From: Catalinimonas alkaloidigena
GTDB taxonomy: Bacteria; Bacteroidota; Bacteroidia; Cytophagales; Cyclobacteriaceae
Direction: 5' to 3'
Assembly (NCBI RefSeq): GCF_029504655.1
Contig: NZ_JAQFIL010000001.1
Coordinates: 4,345,001-4,409,000, forward strand
Length of the DNA: 64,000 nt
Of the stretch, positions 37,379-45,883 are shown one piece after another (position 1 is the stretch's first letter; the number at the start of each line of letters is the position of its first letter). Both the position numbers and the translations under genes were made by a program. Below the pieces are notes generated by a model that worked only from the letters and a program-made list of their open reading frames with translations, had not been told where the DNA came from and searched no databases.

Positions 37379-38512
37379 ATGAAAAAATTAATCAGCTGTT
37401 GCATTTTCACATGCATCACCCTGCTTTCCAATGCGCAAACTGCAATATCTACTGAGCAGGAAAGTTATACTGTAGATACTGTACTTACTGATCTTACCAC
37501 TCCCTGGAGCATGGCCTTTTTGCCCGATGGCAATATGTTGATCACTGAAAAAGGCGGAAAGCTCAAGCATTTTAACCCTCAGACCCAGGCTGTAAAAGAA
37601 ATCAAAGGGCTACCAGAAATATATGTGCGTGGTCAAGGGGGACTATTTGACCTGGAATTGCACCCTAACTATGATGATAACGGCTGGATTTACATCACCC
37701 ATGCCTACTCTGAAGGAGGAAATGAAGGCAATACAGCACTGATGCGGGCCAAACTGGAAGGAGATGAACTGGTAGCGCAGGAAGTACTTTTTAAAGGTAC
37801 ACCGCTTCGCGATGCCGGTCAGCACTTTGGCGGCAGAATAGAGTTTGACAATGATGGTTATCTCTACCTTTCTATTGGCGACCGTGGAGCACGCGAGAAT
37901 GCGCAAAATCCTGAGAACATACTGGGAACAGTGATGCGTTTTAATGATGATGGCAGTATTCCTGATGATAATCCTTTTGTAGGTGACAAAAACAAACGAC
38001 CTGAGATATTTTCATATGGCCACCGTAACCCTCAGGGAATGGCGCTGCATCCTACAAGTGGTGAACTCTGGGAGCATGAGCATGGACCTCAGGGAGGTGA
38101 TGAGATTAATATTGTAAGAAAAGGGAATAACTACGGCTGGCCGGTAATTTCTTATGGTATCAACTATGACAACACTACCTTTACTGATATTCGTGAGAAA
38201 GAAGGTATGCAGCAGCCGGTCTGGTATTATGTACCTTCTATCGCTCCCTGCGGCATGGATTTTTATACCGGAGATAAATTCAAAAACTGGCAGGGTGACC
38301 TTTTTGTAGGCTCTCTCAAGTTTCGCTATCTAGAACGACTGGAACTGGATGGTGAAAAGGTAATCAGCTCAGAAAAGCTACTGGAAGATATTGGTAGAAT
38401 CAGAACAGTACGCGAAGGTCCGGACGGAAATATTTATGTAGTAGTAGAAGGCCCGGGAATGATCGTTCGCATGCTTCCTGCCACTATGGACAAAGCTTCA
38501 CTGGAAAAATAA
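37379..38512 (+). CDS. PQQ-dependent sugar dehydrogenase (soluble aldose dehydrogenase-like)
   Basis: About 377 residues from ATG 37379 (MKKLISCCIFTCITLLSNAQ, a clear signal peptide); an earlier ATG at 37340 lacks it. The six-bladed quinoprotein glucose-dehydrogenase-like propeller has the expected motifs: TPWSMAFLPDGNMLITEKGG, VRGQGGLFDLELHPNY, HFGGRIEFDNDGYLYLSIGD with the catalytic-type His, YGHRNPQGMALHP, and EHEHGPQGGDEIN. It should oxidise aldoses in the periplasm with PQQ, passing electrons to the respiratory chain. PQQ synthesis genes are not in the window, so the cofactor may be imported. Confidence 0.93.
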   Translation: MKKLISCCIFTCITLLSNAQTAISTEQESYTVDTVLTDLTTPWSMAFLPDGNMLITEKGGKLKHFNPQTQAVKEIKGLPEIYVRGQGGLFDLELHPNYDDNGWIYITHAYSEGGNEGNTALMRAKLEGDELVAQEVLFKGTPLRDAGQHFGGRIEFDNDGYLYLSIGDRGARENAQNPENILGTVMRFNDDGSIPDDNPFVGDKNKRPEIFSYGHRNPQGMALHPTSGELWEHEHGPQGGDEINIVRKGNNYGWPVISYGINYDNTTFTDIREKEGMQQPVWYYVPSIAPCGMDFYTGDKFKNWQGDLFVGSLKFRYLERLELDGEKVISSEKLLEDIGRIRTVREGPDGNIYVVVEGPGMIVRMLPATMDKASLEK

Positions 38513-38519
38513 AGATTTT

Positions 38520-38557
38520 AACCCGGTTCACCAGTGGATCGGGTTTTGTTTTTTTCC
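38520..38557 (+). terminator. Intrinsic terminator of the sugar dehydrogenase gene
   Basis: AACCCGGTTCAC and GTGGATCGGGTT (38520-38545) form a 12-pair stem including two G-U pairs around a two-base turn, followed by a T-rich run. It starts 8 bases after the stop. Confidence 0.9.
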
Positions 38558-38870
38558 ATTGTAGCCGGTGTTATAACCTGAAAATGAAGGAGTTTTTACC
38601 TTGTTTCTTCATGGTGCTATTAACCTACAGCAAAGCACCTTTCATCCTCTCCATGAGTTGCCTGGTTTTTAAATTTCATTTTTCTACATGAATGCCAGAT
38701 CTAAGCGACACACTTTAAGCCTCTACAAACGGGCGATACGCTTAGGAGAAGGAACAGGTAAGAATTCATAAAAATCTACGGTTTTGCCAAAATGCTCCCT
38801 GGCACAAAGAGTATTTTTAACAGCTACAGGGATACAAGCATAGATTCAAAATATTACACATATATTCAGA
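38558..38870. other. Spacer with no recognised gene
   Basis: About 310 bp between two terminators of convergent genes. I see no credible reading frame, RNA gene or repeat in it. Confidence 0.5.
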
Positions 38871-38898
38871 AAAAATAAGGTGTCTAACCAGACACCTT
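38871..38898 (-). terminator. Intrinsic terminator of the S74/T9SS gene
   Basis: On the minus strand AAGGTGTCT pairs perfectly with AGACACCTT (38877-38885 with 38890-38898) around a 4-base loop, followed by a T-rich run (A-rich at 38871-38878 on the plus strand). It follows the gene stop at 38919 by about 20 bases. Confidence 0.88.
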
Positions 38899-38918
38899 CA
38901 CTGAATCTTCGCAAAGCC

Positions 38919-40100
38919 TTACCTGCTCAGTAACATTTTTTTTGATGAAATGGGCTTACCATCTACCACCAAGGTATAGATATAAGTACCTTCGGGTATG
39001 CTGCCTACAATTATTTCTACCTGCCCTGCTCCCACATCCAGGTGATCAAAACGTTGTATTTCTATTCCGTGTAGGTTAGTGATTACCAGATCAACTTTTT
39101 CTGCTTGTTCAGGGGTGCTGTACCCAATAATGGTACTTTGAGCAAAGGGGTTGGGATAGTTCTTTTCCAGCCAGACTCCAATATTCCCTGTATTGCCATA
39201 GGCATTGCTTTTTTTGTCCTTGCCTTGTGCTTCTTCCAGCGCTGCGATTTGGCTTTCCAGTATGAGTATGTGTTGTTGTAATTCCTGGATAGCTTTAATG
39301 GCAAGCACGCCAAAGCCGCTGTAATCAAGGGTATATGTGTCAATTCCACGCTCTTCGTCTACAACATGATTCACCAAATGGGGAAAGACCTCAGTTACAT
39401 CCTGAGCCATGAATCCGTAGGAAGCAGTGCTATTTTTCTTTTCATTTGTACCCTCAAATTGATAAGTGAAAGCTTTTAAAGCTTTTATTTTATCTAAAAC
39501 AGTCGGCATAGCCTGGACATTGGCTTTTACGCGCTCATCAGAAACTGAAGTATATACTCCGGTGGTTGGATTGAAGTTTCCCCTAAAACTACCATTGGCA
39601 TATAAGGACAGTCCTCCACTATTAGCCCAAAACTCCCAATCATCCAGGGTCGTAGCATTTTCAATATTAAAACCAAAAGTACTATGGGTAATCTTAAATT
39701 TGTATGAACCCGGTTCTTTTCCCACTCCCATATTTCCTGCAACCAATAAACCATTTGCAGGAGGGACAAGCGATGTACTACTGCCAATAGATACTCCACC
39801 ACCACTGTGAACAAACATTTTTAATGAGTTATTTACCTCTACCTTTAAAGGATGTTGACCACTGGCACTGTTGATATGTAGCCGGGCACTAGGCGATGAA
39901 ACGCCAAATCCCCACAGACCAGTATTAGTTACCCTGCCACGTTCACCGTTGTTTGTCTCAAAAATCAGGGAATGATTATTATTCGTACCTAACCTACCAC
40001 TTGCAGAGAGGTTATTTCCCCCAACTACCCAGTTCTGGGCCATTAGATTAAAGCTGCTCAACACAAGCATACTCAACGATAGGTATATTATTTTTTTCAT
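38919..40100 (-). CDS. Tail-fibre-like protein with S74 (intramolecular chaperone) domain and T9SS sorting domain
   Basis: A 393-residue secreted protein. Signal peptide ends at LMAQ. Residues 22-185 are Gly/Asn/Ser-rich beta structure like tail-fibre stalks. An S74-type intramolecular chaperone domain begins around Ser187 (VSDERVKANVQAM) and includes YGFMAQDVTEVFPHLV and DYSGFGVLAIKAIQELQQ, leading into a coiled coil of about 25 residues that would trimerise. The last 75 residues (from LEKNYPNPFAQSTIIGYSTP to SSKKMLLSR) are a type A T9SS C-terminal sorting domain, so the protein should cross the outer membrane and attach to the surface. Function is probably structural or adhesive. Confidence 0.93.
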   Translation of the reverse strand: MKKIIYLSLSMLVLSSFNLMAQNWVVGGNNLSASGRLGTNNNHSLIFETNNGERGRVTNTGLWGFGVSSPSARLHINSASGQHPLKVEVNNSLKMFVHSGGGVSIGSSTSLVPPANGLLVAGNMGVGKEPGSYKFKITHSTFGFNIENATTLDDWEFWANSGGLSLYANGSFRGNFNPTTGVYTSVSDERVKANVQAMPTVLDKIKALKAFTYQFEGTNEKKNSTASYGFMAQDVTEVFPHLVNHVVDEERGIDTYTLDYSGFGVLAIKAIQELQQHILILESQIAALEEAQGKDKKSNAYGNTGNIGVWLEKNYPNPFAQSTIIGYSTPEQAEKVDLVITNLHGIEIQRFDHLDVGAGQVEIIVGSIPEGTYIYTLVVDGKPISSKKMLLSR

Positions 40101-41029
40101 GATTAGCGTATTTTATACGGTTGGATAGCATGCTTACATTAAGCAATTAATGAAGCTGTCCCACAATATTCAGAGAAAGTTATTATGATTATTACCTGTG
40201 CAACATAAGCTCAGGATGACCTTCTTCTCCCTTGATGTCACTTCTGCCCATAGCTGTTTATTCCGTTCAAACACCTTTCAGGTAAAAGAAAGTGATAGCG
40301 TATTACTAAAACTAAGGAAGAGGACTATTGCATTGCGGGTAACAGGAATCTCAATGAGAAAGATGTATTACCTGCCAAAAGGATTGAACAGAAAAGAACA
40401 GTTATATCTACATTGTTTACTAATAAAGTAGATGGTGAACCAGCCAGTGATGAAATGAGAAAGCTTATGCTGGCAAAAATTCACCCAACGTCTTCTTATT
40501 TGGGGAGAGAATTTATTTTTTTTACTATCCTGTTATCACTTTGATATTTAATCAAAATCTTGATTCCAGATAAGTTCCAACGGGTTTAGAGGTGATCAAC
40601 AATATATAAAAGCATCTTTTTACCTGCCACAAATTTTCACAGTAGCAGCATCTGCTTATGCATCAATGATAAGTGGAAAAAATTTCTAATATCAATAAAC
40701 CACAATGATAATTTATGAAATATTCTATTCATATTTACTTGCTTAGCTGACAATTATTTTTGTTTGATTTGTGCAATAAGAGATAAAGCCAAGTGGAAAA
40801 TGTTATTGGTTTATCACATTAATACGATCATTGAATAACTTCAAAATTGTGGAGAAATTTTAGAAGATTATCCTTCGTATAAGATTTATCTTCTGAGCTA
40901 CATTATGGTTGGTTGGTTAGAAGTGGTTCAAATTTATGGGCACCACAGCGGAGTAAGTCATACGTATTTTACAACCTCTAATTTTAACAACGATAAGCTT
41001 TTTGAACCAAAATACTGATACATACCTTT
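40101..41029. other. Long AT-rich spacer with one decayed frame
   Basis: About 930 bp without a complete gene, unusually long for this region. An 81-codon open stretch without a start (40299-40544) has protein-like composition and is listed separately; an overlapping ATG frame at 40198-40431 is less convincing. The remainder (40545-41029) is AT-rich and shows no gene, strong hairpin or repeat. Confidence 0.5.
40299..40544 (+). pseudogene. Possible gene remnant
   Basis: The frame beginning at 40299 (after tandem stops TGA-TAG) runs 81 codons to TGA 40542-40544 and has natural composition, including LNEKDVLPAKRIEQKRTVI and GEPASDEMRKLMLAKIHPTS. There is no suitable start codon near its beginning. 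I do not recognise the parent. It may be the tail of a decayed gene or a chance frame. Confidence 0.25.
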
Positions 41030-42418
41030 TTACATGACTTCTCTGTCAGCCAATACCAGAGCCTCATCCAGTGCTTTTACGATAAAATCAATTTCGTTTT
41101 GCTGTACGATCAAGGGAGGCACTACCCAGATACCAAATTTGTCTGAAGGAATATAAATATTTTTCTCTCGGAGAAGGAATTCGGCAATCTCTGTAACTAC
41201 CGTTTTAGTGTATTTCTCTGATATCTTCCGTAGCGGTTCTTTAGTCTCTCTGTTTTTGACAATTTCCAGGGTATAAAACAAGCCTAGCCCTCTCACCTCT
41301 CCTACCGATGGATGCTTTTTCTGCAGTTGCACTAATTTCTCTCCCAGGTAAGCGCCCATTTCCTGTGTATGGGATAAGATATTTTCTTCTTCCAGCACTT
41401 CTATGCTCGCTAAAGCGGCGGTACAGGAAAGCGTGTGCCCGGAAAAGCTCTGACCTATGCCAAAAATATTGTCATCAAAAGACTGAGCTACTTTTTCGGA
41501 GAAAATAGTTGCCGCCAACGGACTGTACATACCTAACGCCTTGCCCATAATGATGATGTCCGGCTCAATGTCATAGTGCTCAATGGCCAGCATTTTTCCG
41601 GTGCGTCCCATGCCCGTCATGGTTTCATCAACGATCAGGAGTATGTCATGCTGGTCACAAATCTCTCTGAGGCGGGGAAAGTAATCCGGTGGCGGAGGAA
41701 TGATGCCGTTGGAGCCTACTACCGGTTCTACCAATACCGCTGCCACCTTCCCAGAGCCCCCCTCAAAAGTGATCATCTGTTCCAGATAATTGGCGCATGC
41801 CAGTTGGCAGGAAGGATATGCCAGACCAAAAGGACAGCGGTAACAGTAGGCATCGGGACCATGTACAAAGCCCGGCACATTGAAAGGCTCCTGAAACCAG
41901 CGCCGGGGATCTCCGCTGGCTGATGAAGCCAAAGTAGTAGCCCCATGCCAGGAGCGGTAGCGTGAAATGATTTTGTAAGGAAATGGATACTGTTTGCTGC
42001 CTTCCAGCTTTTCGCTGCCCTCCTGCTGCATATGGTTATACTGATACATGCGGGCTGCTTTGATGGCCGCTTCCACTGCATTGGCTCCGCTTTGCGAGAA
42101 CCAGACTTTCTTGTTCGGACTTCCGGGCGTCACACGGGCAAGCTTTTCAGCCAGCCTGGCCGCTGGTTCAGTCGCAAAATCATCGGTGACATATACTACT
42201 TTTTCCATCTGCTGCCGCATGGCTTCCAGTATCTTGGGATGCCTGAAGCCCAGGTTGATACATTCGTGCGCGCTACGCAGGTCAAAAATCTTGCGACCGT
42301 CTGTAGTATGTATCCAGCAACCTTCGGTTTGCTCTACTTCCAGGGGCTGGTAGCCATCCTGGGCGGCCCAGCATTGCAGCATGTGCTTTGCTTGTTTACT
42401 GGCGTAATCTTCACTCAT
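41030..42418 (-). CDS. Class III PLP-dependent aminotransferase
   Basis: A 462-residue enzyme of the acetylornithine/omega-aminotransferase class. The PLP lysine is Lys293 in IIIMGKALGM, preceded by Asp264 in LLIVDETMTGMGRTG, which contacts the pyridine nitrogen. SQSGANAVEAAIKAAR binds the cofactor phosphate and YRSWHGATTLASSASGD follows as in omega-amino-acid aminotransferases. A Cys-rich insertion (AYCYRCPFGLAYPSCQLAC, four Cys near 191-208) is typical of a subgroup related to taurine, beta-alanine and gamma-aminobutyrate enzymes. Probable amino donors are therefore omega-amino acids or 2-aminoalkyl sulfonates/phosphonates. It starts 3 bp after the MFS transporter stop, the last gene of a three-gene operon. 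Confidence 0.93.
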   Translation of the reverse strand: MSEDYASKQAKHMLQCWAAQDGYQPLEVEQTEGCWIHTTDGRKIFDLRSAHECINLGFRHPKILEAMRQQMEKVVYVTDDFATEPAARLAEKLARVTPGSPNKKVWFSQSGANAVEAAIKAARMYQYNHMQQEGSEKLEGSKQYPFPYKIISRYRSWHGATTLASSASGDPRRWFQEPFNVPGFVHGPDAYCYRCPFGLAYPSCQLACANYLEQMITFEGGSGKVAAVLVEPVVGSNGIIPPPPDYFPRLREICDQHDILLIVDETMTGMGRTGKMLAIEHYDIEPDIIIMGKALGMYSPLAATIFSEKVAQSFDDNIFGIGQSFSGHTLSCTAALASIEVLEEENILSHTQEMGAYLGEKLVQLQKKHPSVGEVRGLGLFYTLEIVKNRETKEPLRKISEKYTKTVVTEIAEFLLREKNIYIPSDKFGIWVVPPLIVQQNEIDFIVKALDEALVLADREVM

Positions 42419-42421
42419 AGT

Positions 42422-43753
42422 TTAAGCAGTAATTTCCTGTGGACTGACTTCCGTAACTTCGCCCACCTTCCAGAAATGCAGCCGGTGGCGGAAGTAAATC
42501 ATGGAAAGGATCATTAAGGCGCTGCCTACAAAGGTCATGGTGTAGGCGGAAACGATAAAAAATCGTAGCCAGCTTAGTTCAGCATGCCCAAAGTTTTTGT
42601 AAAAGAGCACCCCTACACTGCCCAGGTAGCCAACTGAGTCAGCAACATAAATCAGAAAGCCTGCTGTGCCTACATATTTAAATGCTGCCAGGAGGCGGTC
42701 AAACAATATACTGTTGAAAGGCACGTAGCCCAAATATAAGCCCAGGCCTACCAGAGTCATCCATACCGGAGGGCTAATCCAGGCCTGCTCAAAGGCAAAG
42801 GTACTGGCTCCTACCAGAAAGAAGCCAAAGGCTATCAGCAGATGATATGTATTAAGCGCTTTACGGTTACTTTTAATGAACATCAATAAACCCATGATAA
42901 GCAGAACTGCTAATGCGATAGGCACCTCAGTTTCGGTATAAATGGCTACATCCTCTCCGTAGCCCAGCGAAATCCATATTTCACGGGCGAAGTTATCTCT
43001 AAAGTCGCGGAAGGCAGTCAGGAATGTATAGGCAATGACCAGCAGGATGAGCCCGGGAGCAAATAGCCGCAGAAATTCCCAGCGTTCCGCTTTGTTCATG
43101 GGCTTGCGCCTGGTACGCAGACGCTCATCTTCTTCAGAAGGGGGAGGCAGTTGATTGAGCATCCATACGAAAAAAAGCAAAGGCAGTGCGAATAACCCTC
43201 CGGTCACAAAAGGCATCCAGAAGTTGGATACGCCCCAGTCCAGCATCACCCAGGCCCCTATAGTTTTGACAAAGCCTGAAGAAAAAATAAAGCTGACGGA
43301 TAATCCGGCCCCCAATATTTCAGTAAGTTTCCTTCCTTCCAGGTAACTGAATACCAATCCCCACACCATGCCCAGTGGCAAGCCGTTGAAAAAAAGAAAA
43401 AGTATATTGTAAGGAGGAGGAACAATGGCAAAAAGGAAAAGCGCTACGCCAGCTATTCCAATTAGTATTACGATAGAGATCGCTCTACGCTTACCACCCA
43501 TCTCAGATACAATTTTGATTCCTAAGAACTTGGATAGCGTATAACCAAGCACCTGAGAAGTGATCAGCCAGATTTTATAATCTACTCCCCAGAGAGAAAG
43601 CTCACTGAAGGTAGCCACCGCAAAGGGTTTGCGAAAAGCATACATACAGGAGTAGGTGCAGAAAGCAGCGATAATGGCGTACAAAGAAAAGACCCAGTCT
43701 CCAAGCGGGCCGTGGGTTCGGCTGAGCCAGTTCGTAATTTTAGGATGGTACAT
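42422..43753 (-). CDS. DUF5690 family MFS-type transporter
   Basis: About 443 residues from ATG 43753 (MYHPKITNWLSRTHGPLGDW); a longer frame to 43822 lies inside the PHP gene and encodes an unlikely N-terminus. Twelve predicted helices are present, with FCTYSCMYAFRKPFAVATF in helix 1, the MFS loop SEMGGKRRAISIVILIG between helices 2 and 3, and YLGYVPFNSILFDRLLAAF in the second half. The pattern fits the DUF5690 group of the major facilitator superfamily. Its start overlaps the PHP gene end by 14 bases and its stop precedes the aminotransferase gene by 3, so it probably imports the aminotransferase substrate. Confidence 0.9.
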   Translation of the reverse strand: MYHPKITNWLSRTHGPLGDWVFSLYAIIAAFCTYSCMYAFRKPFAVATFSELSLWGVDYKIWLITSQVLGYTLSKFLGIKIVSEMGGKRRAISIVILIGIAGVALFLFAIVPPPYNILFLFFNGLPLGMVWGLVFSYLEGRKLTEILGAGLSVSFIFSSGFVKTIGAWVMLDWGVSNFWMPFVTGGLFALPLLFFVWMLNQLPPPSEEDERLRTRRKPMNKAERWEFLRLFAPGLILLVIAYTFLTAFRDFRDNFAREIWISLGYGEDVAIYTETEVPIALAVLLIMGLLMFIKSNRKALNTYHLLIAFGFFLVGASTFAFEQAWISPPVWMTLVGLGLYLGYVPFNSILFDRLLAAFKYVGTAGFLIYVADSVGYLGSVGVLFYKNFGHAELSWLRFFIVSAYTMTFVGSALMILSMIYFRHRLHFWKVGEVTEVSPQEITA

Positions 43754-44612
43754 AGTGGATTCCTTTGATCGTGAGGGTTGCATCCTGCCATTTGCCATCC
43801 AGCAAAATTCGGCAATGGTCATAACCTATATCTAACAGCAATTTTGCGGTATCTTCAAAACAGGCCGTAATCTCTCTCGGATGATGCGCGTCTGAGTTCA
43901 ACATGATAGGAATATCCAGCGCTTGCATACGCTCCAGTATCCAGGGTGAAGGATAGGGGGCTGTCGTTTTCTTCTTGTAAATACCCCGCGTATTAACTTC
44001 TGTAATCAGTCCTTTCTTCTGAATCACTTGTAGGGTCTCTTCTACTGCATCACGATACCAGAGAGCTTCCTCACTAAATAAATTCCCCTCCTCATTTTGA
44101 ATCCTGATCTTGTCCAGGTGTCCAACAATGTCCGGCGGGTCTTTCTCAACCATTTGCCTGATGAGGCTGAAATATCGTTCTATGGCTTTCTGAATGTCTC
44201 CATTAAAGATCTGCTGCAATCCTTCCAGAAAAAGCTCATGCTTTCCGTCTATCTCCCAGGGATGACCCTTTGGAAAGAAATCCACAAAATGTACTGAACC
44301 CACCGTATAGTCCAGGTCCAATTTCCTGATCCGCTCATGCCCCGGACCAGCTACATCAGGAATAAAATCTACTTCCAGTCCGGTATAAACTTGAAGTTGT
44401 GCGGCATACTGCTCTTTTACTTTTCGGACTTCTGACACGTATTTCTCAGTCTCACTCTCCGGCATCGTCCAGGGCAGTTCGTAAGGAAGCGGAGCATGGG
44501 AAGAAAAACCATAGACCGGCATCTTCTGGGTTATGGCAGCCTCGGCATATTCTTCAGCCCTGCCTTTTCCATCACAATAATGCGTATGTCCGTGGAAGTT
44601 GGTAAAGCCCAT
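43740..44612 (-). CDS. PHP-domain phosphatase (histidinol-phosphatase-like)
   Basis: A 290-residue metal-dependent phosphoesterase of the PHP superfamily. The first metal motif HGHTHYCDG starts at His7; GFSSHAPLP, GLEVDFIPD, GSVHFVD, DIVGHLDKIR, and LNSDAHHPREI supply the remaining ligands of a trinuclear site, all in the HisK-type order. Family members hydrolyse histidinol phosphate, but outside a his operon the substrate may differ. It is the first gene of an operon with the DUF5690 transporter and the aminotransferase, which suggests that it acts on a phosphorylated metabolite in that pathway rather than in histidine synthesis. Confidence 0.9.
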   Translation of the reverse strand: MGFTNFHGHTHYCDGKGRAEEYAEAAITQKMPVYGFSSHAPLPYELPWTMPESETEKYVSEVRKVKEQYAAQLQVYTGLEVDFIPDVAGPGHERIRKLDLDYTVGSVHFVDFFPKGHPWEIDGKHELFLEGLQQIFNGDIQKAIERYFSLIRQMVEKDPPDIVGHLDKIRIQNEEGNLFSEEALWYRDAVEETLQVIQKKGLITEVNTRGIYKKKTTAPYPSPWILERMQALDIPIMLNSDAHHPREITACFEDTAKLLLDIGYDHCRILLDGKWQDATLTIKGIHYVPS

Positions 44613-44863
44613 AAATGATTTGCGGGTTAAAGTTTAAAAGTTTATAGCGCTTTGATAATTTAACCAGTTTCAAACAGGAAATTGAATATAGCATAAATAA
44701 AGGGGCGCTGGATTAAATTAATGTTATCATTTTTCAGAATAAGTTGAATTAAATTCAACATAAAATAATCATTCCATGAGATTTAACAATAAATTCTTAT
44801 GGGATTTGCTACTGATCAGAAAGAAATTTTTACCTTGTTCAGGCAAAATTAAGTTAAATTCGC

Positions 44864-45766
44864 ATGCGAAATCTCGTTACCTGCTCACTACTCTTTCTTT
44901 CATTAGCCTCGGATATACATGCCCAGATGTTGCCGGGGATTAAACATGTTGTGCTGATTGGCATTGACGGACTGAGTCCGGAAGGCATATTACAGGCCAC
45001 TACGCCTACCTTTGATTCATTGATGCAGGAGGGGGCTTATTCTATGACTGCCCAGGCAGTACTACCTTCCAGCAGTGGGCCCAACTGGGCTTCTATGATC
45101 TACGGAGCCTCTCCTGAAGAACATGCTGTCTACAACAATGAATGGCGCCCTAAAGATATTGGAGATCAGGTGCTGTGCAATGAGGATTCAGGAAGTATGT
45201 GGCCCAGTATATTCCGTCTGGTTAGAGAAGAATATCAGGAGGCTGACCTGGCAAGTTTTCATGACTGGCCTACCATAGGAAGGTTAATTGAGCCAGGCGT
45301 ACTCAATATGCTGGCAGATACCAAAGGTGAAGATCGTACTGCTGAGGCGGCGGCTTCTTATTTGTTTGAACATGAGCCTTCTCTGATGTTTGTTCACCTG
45401 GATCATGTTGATCATGCCGGACATTCACAGCAGTGGGGCTCAGCCGAATACCTGCATGCGGTAGAAAAAGCTGACCATCTGACCAACCTGATTCTGGACG
45501 GATTACGCAAAAAAGGTCTGCTGGAAGAAAGCCTGATCATCCTCACCTCCGATCATGGAGGCATTAATACCAGCCACGGCGGCAATACGCCCGAAGAAAC
45601 CACTATCCCCTGGATCATCAGTGGGGCTAATGTGAAAGGCAGTTATGAGATTCCTGATGATATCATGACCTATGACACTGCTGCTACCATTGCCTATGTA
45701 TTTGGCATACAGCAGCCTTCCTGCTGGATTGGTCGCCCGGTCATTAGCGCTTTTACGGAATATTAA
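44864..45766 (+). CDS. Alkaline-phosphatase-superfamily phosphodiesterase/phosphonoacetate-hydrolase-like protein
   Basis: A 300-residue exported protein with signal peptide ending near IHAQ. It has the alkaline phosphatase/NPP superfamily core: VVLIGIDGLSPEGI with first metal ligand Asp, SSSGPNWASMIYGASPEEH with the nucleophile region (Ser in place of the usual Thr), HLDHVDHAGHSQ and LTSDHGGINTSHGGNT with metal-binding Asp/His, and a final His in the latter. It is shorter than nucleotide pyrophosphatases and similar in size to stand-alone members. The reaction is hydrolysis of a phosphodiester, phosphonate or sulfate ester; it cannot be resolved from sequence alone. It is divergent from the PHP operon across a 250-bp gap. 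Confidence 0.88.
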   Translation: MRNLVTCSLLFLSLASDIHAQMLPGIKHVVLIGIDGLSPEGILQATTPTFDSLMQEGAYSMTAQAVLPSSSGPNWASMIYGASPEEHAVYNNEWRPKDIGDQVLCNEDSGSMWPSIFRLVREEYQEADLASFHDWPTIGRLIEPGVLNMLADTKGEDRTAEAAASYLFEHEPSLMFVHLDHVDHAGHSQQWGSAEYLHAVEKADHLTNLILDGLRKKGLLEESLIILTSDHGGINTSHGGNTPEETTIPWIISGANVKGSYEIPDDIMTYDTAATIAYVFGIQQPSCWIGRPVISAFTEY

Positions 45767-45883
45767 GTGATGAGTAATGATGGATGAATAATGTGATAAA
45801 CATAATGTACTTATTGCAAAGGTTCAGTGTATTGAATTATCAGAATATGCAATTTTCAAATCTGTAATTATTAATTCTTTTCC

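Noticed and set aside
38919..40100. Prophage tail fibre
   Set aside because: No phage structural, lysis or integrase genes are nearby. The signal peptide and T9SS C-terminal domain show a host surface protein.
40198..40431. A 77-codon frame with ATG in the 40.1-41.0 kb spacer
   Set aside because: It overlaps the better remnant frame at 40299-40544 in another phase, and its sequence has no protein-family features.
43740..44612. Histidine biosynthesis locus, from the histidinol-phosphatase-like gene
   Set aside because: No other his gene is present and the gene is coupled to a transporter and an aminotransferase, so the family name alone does not set the pathway.
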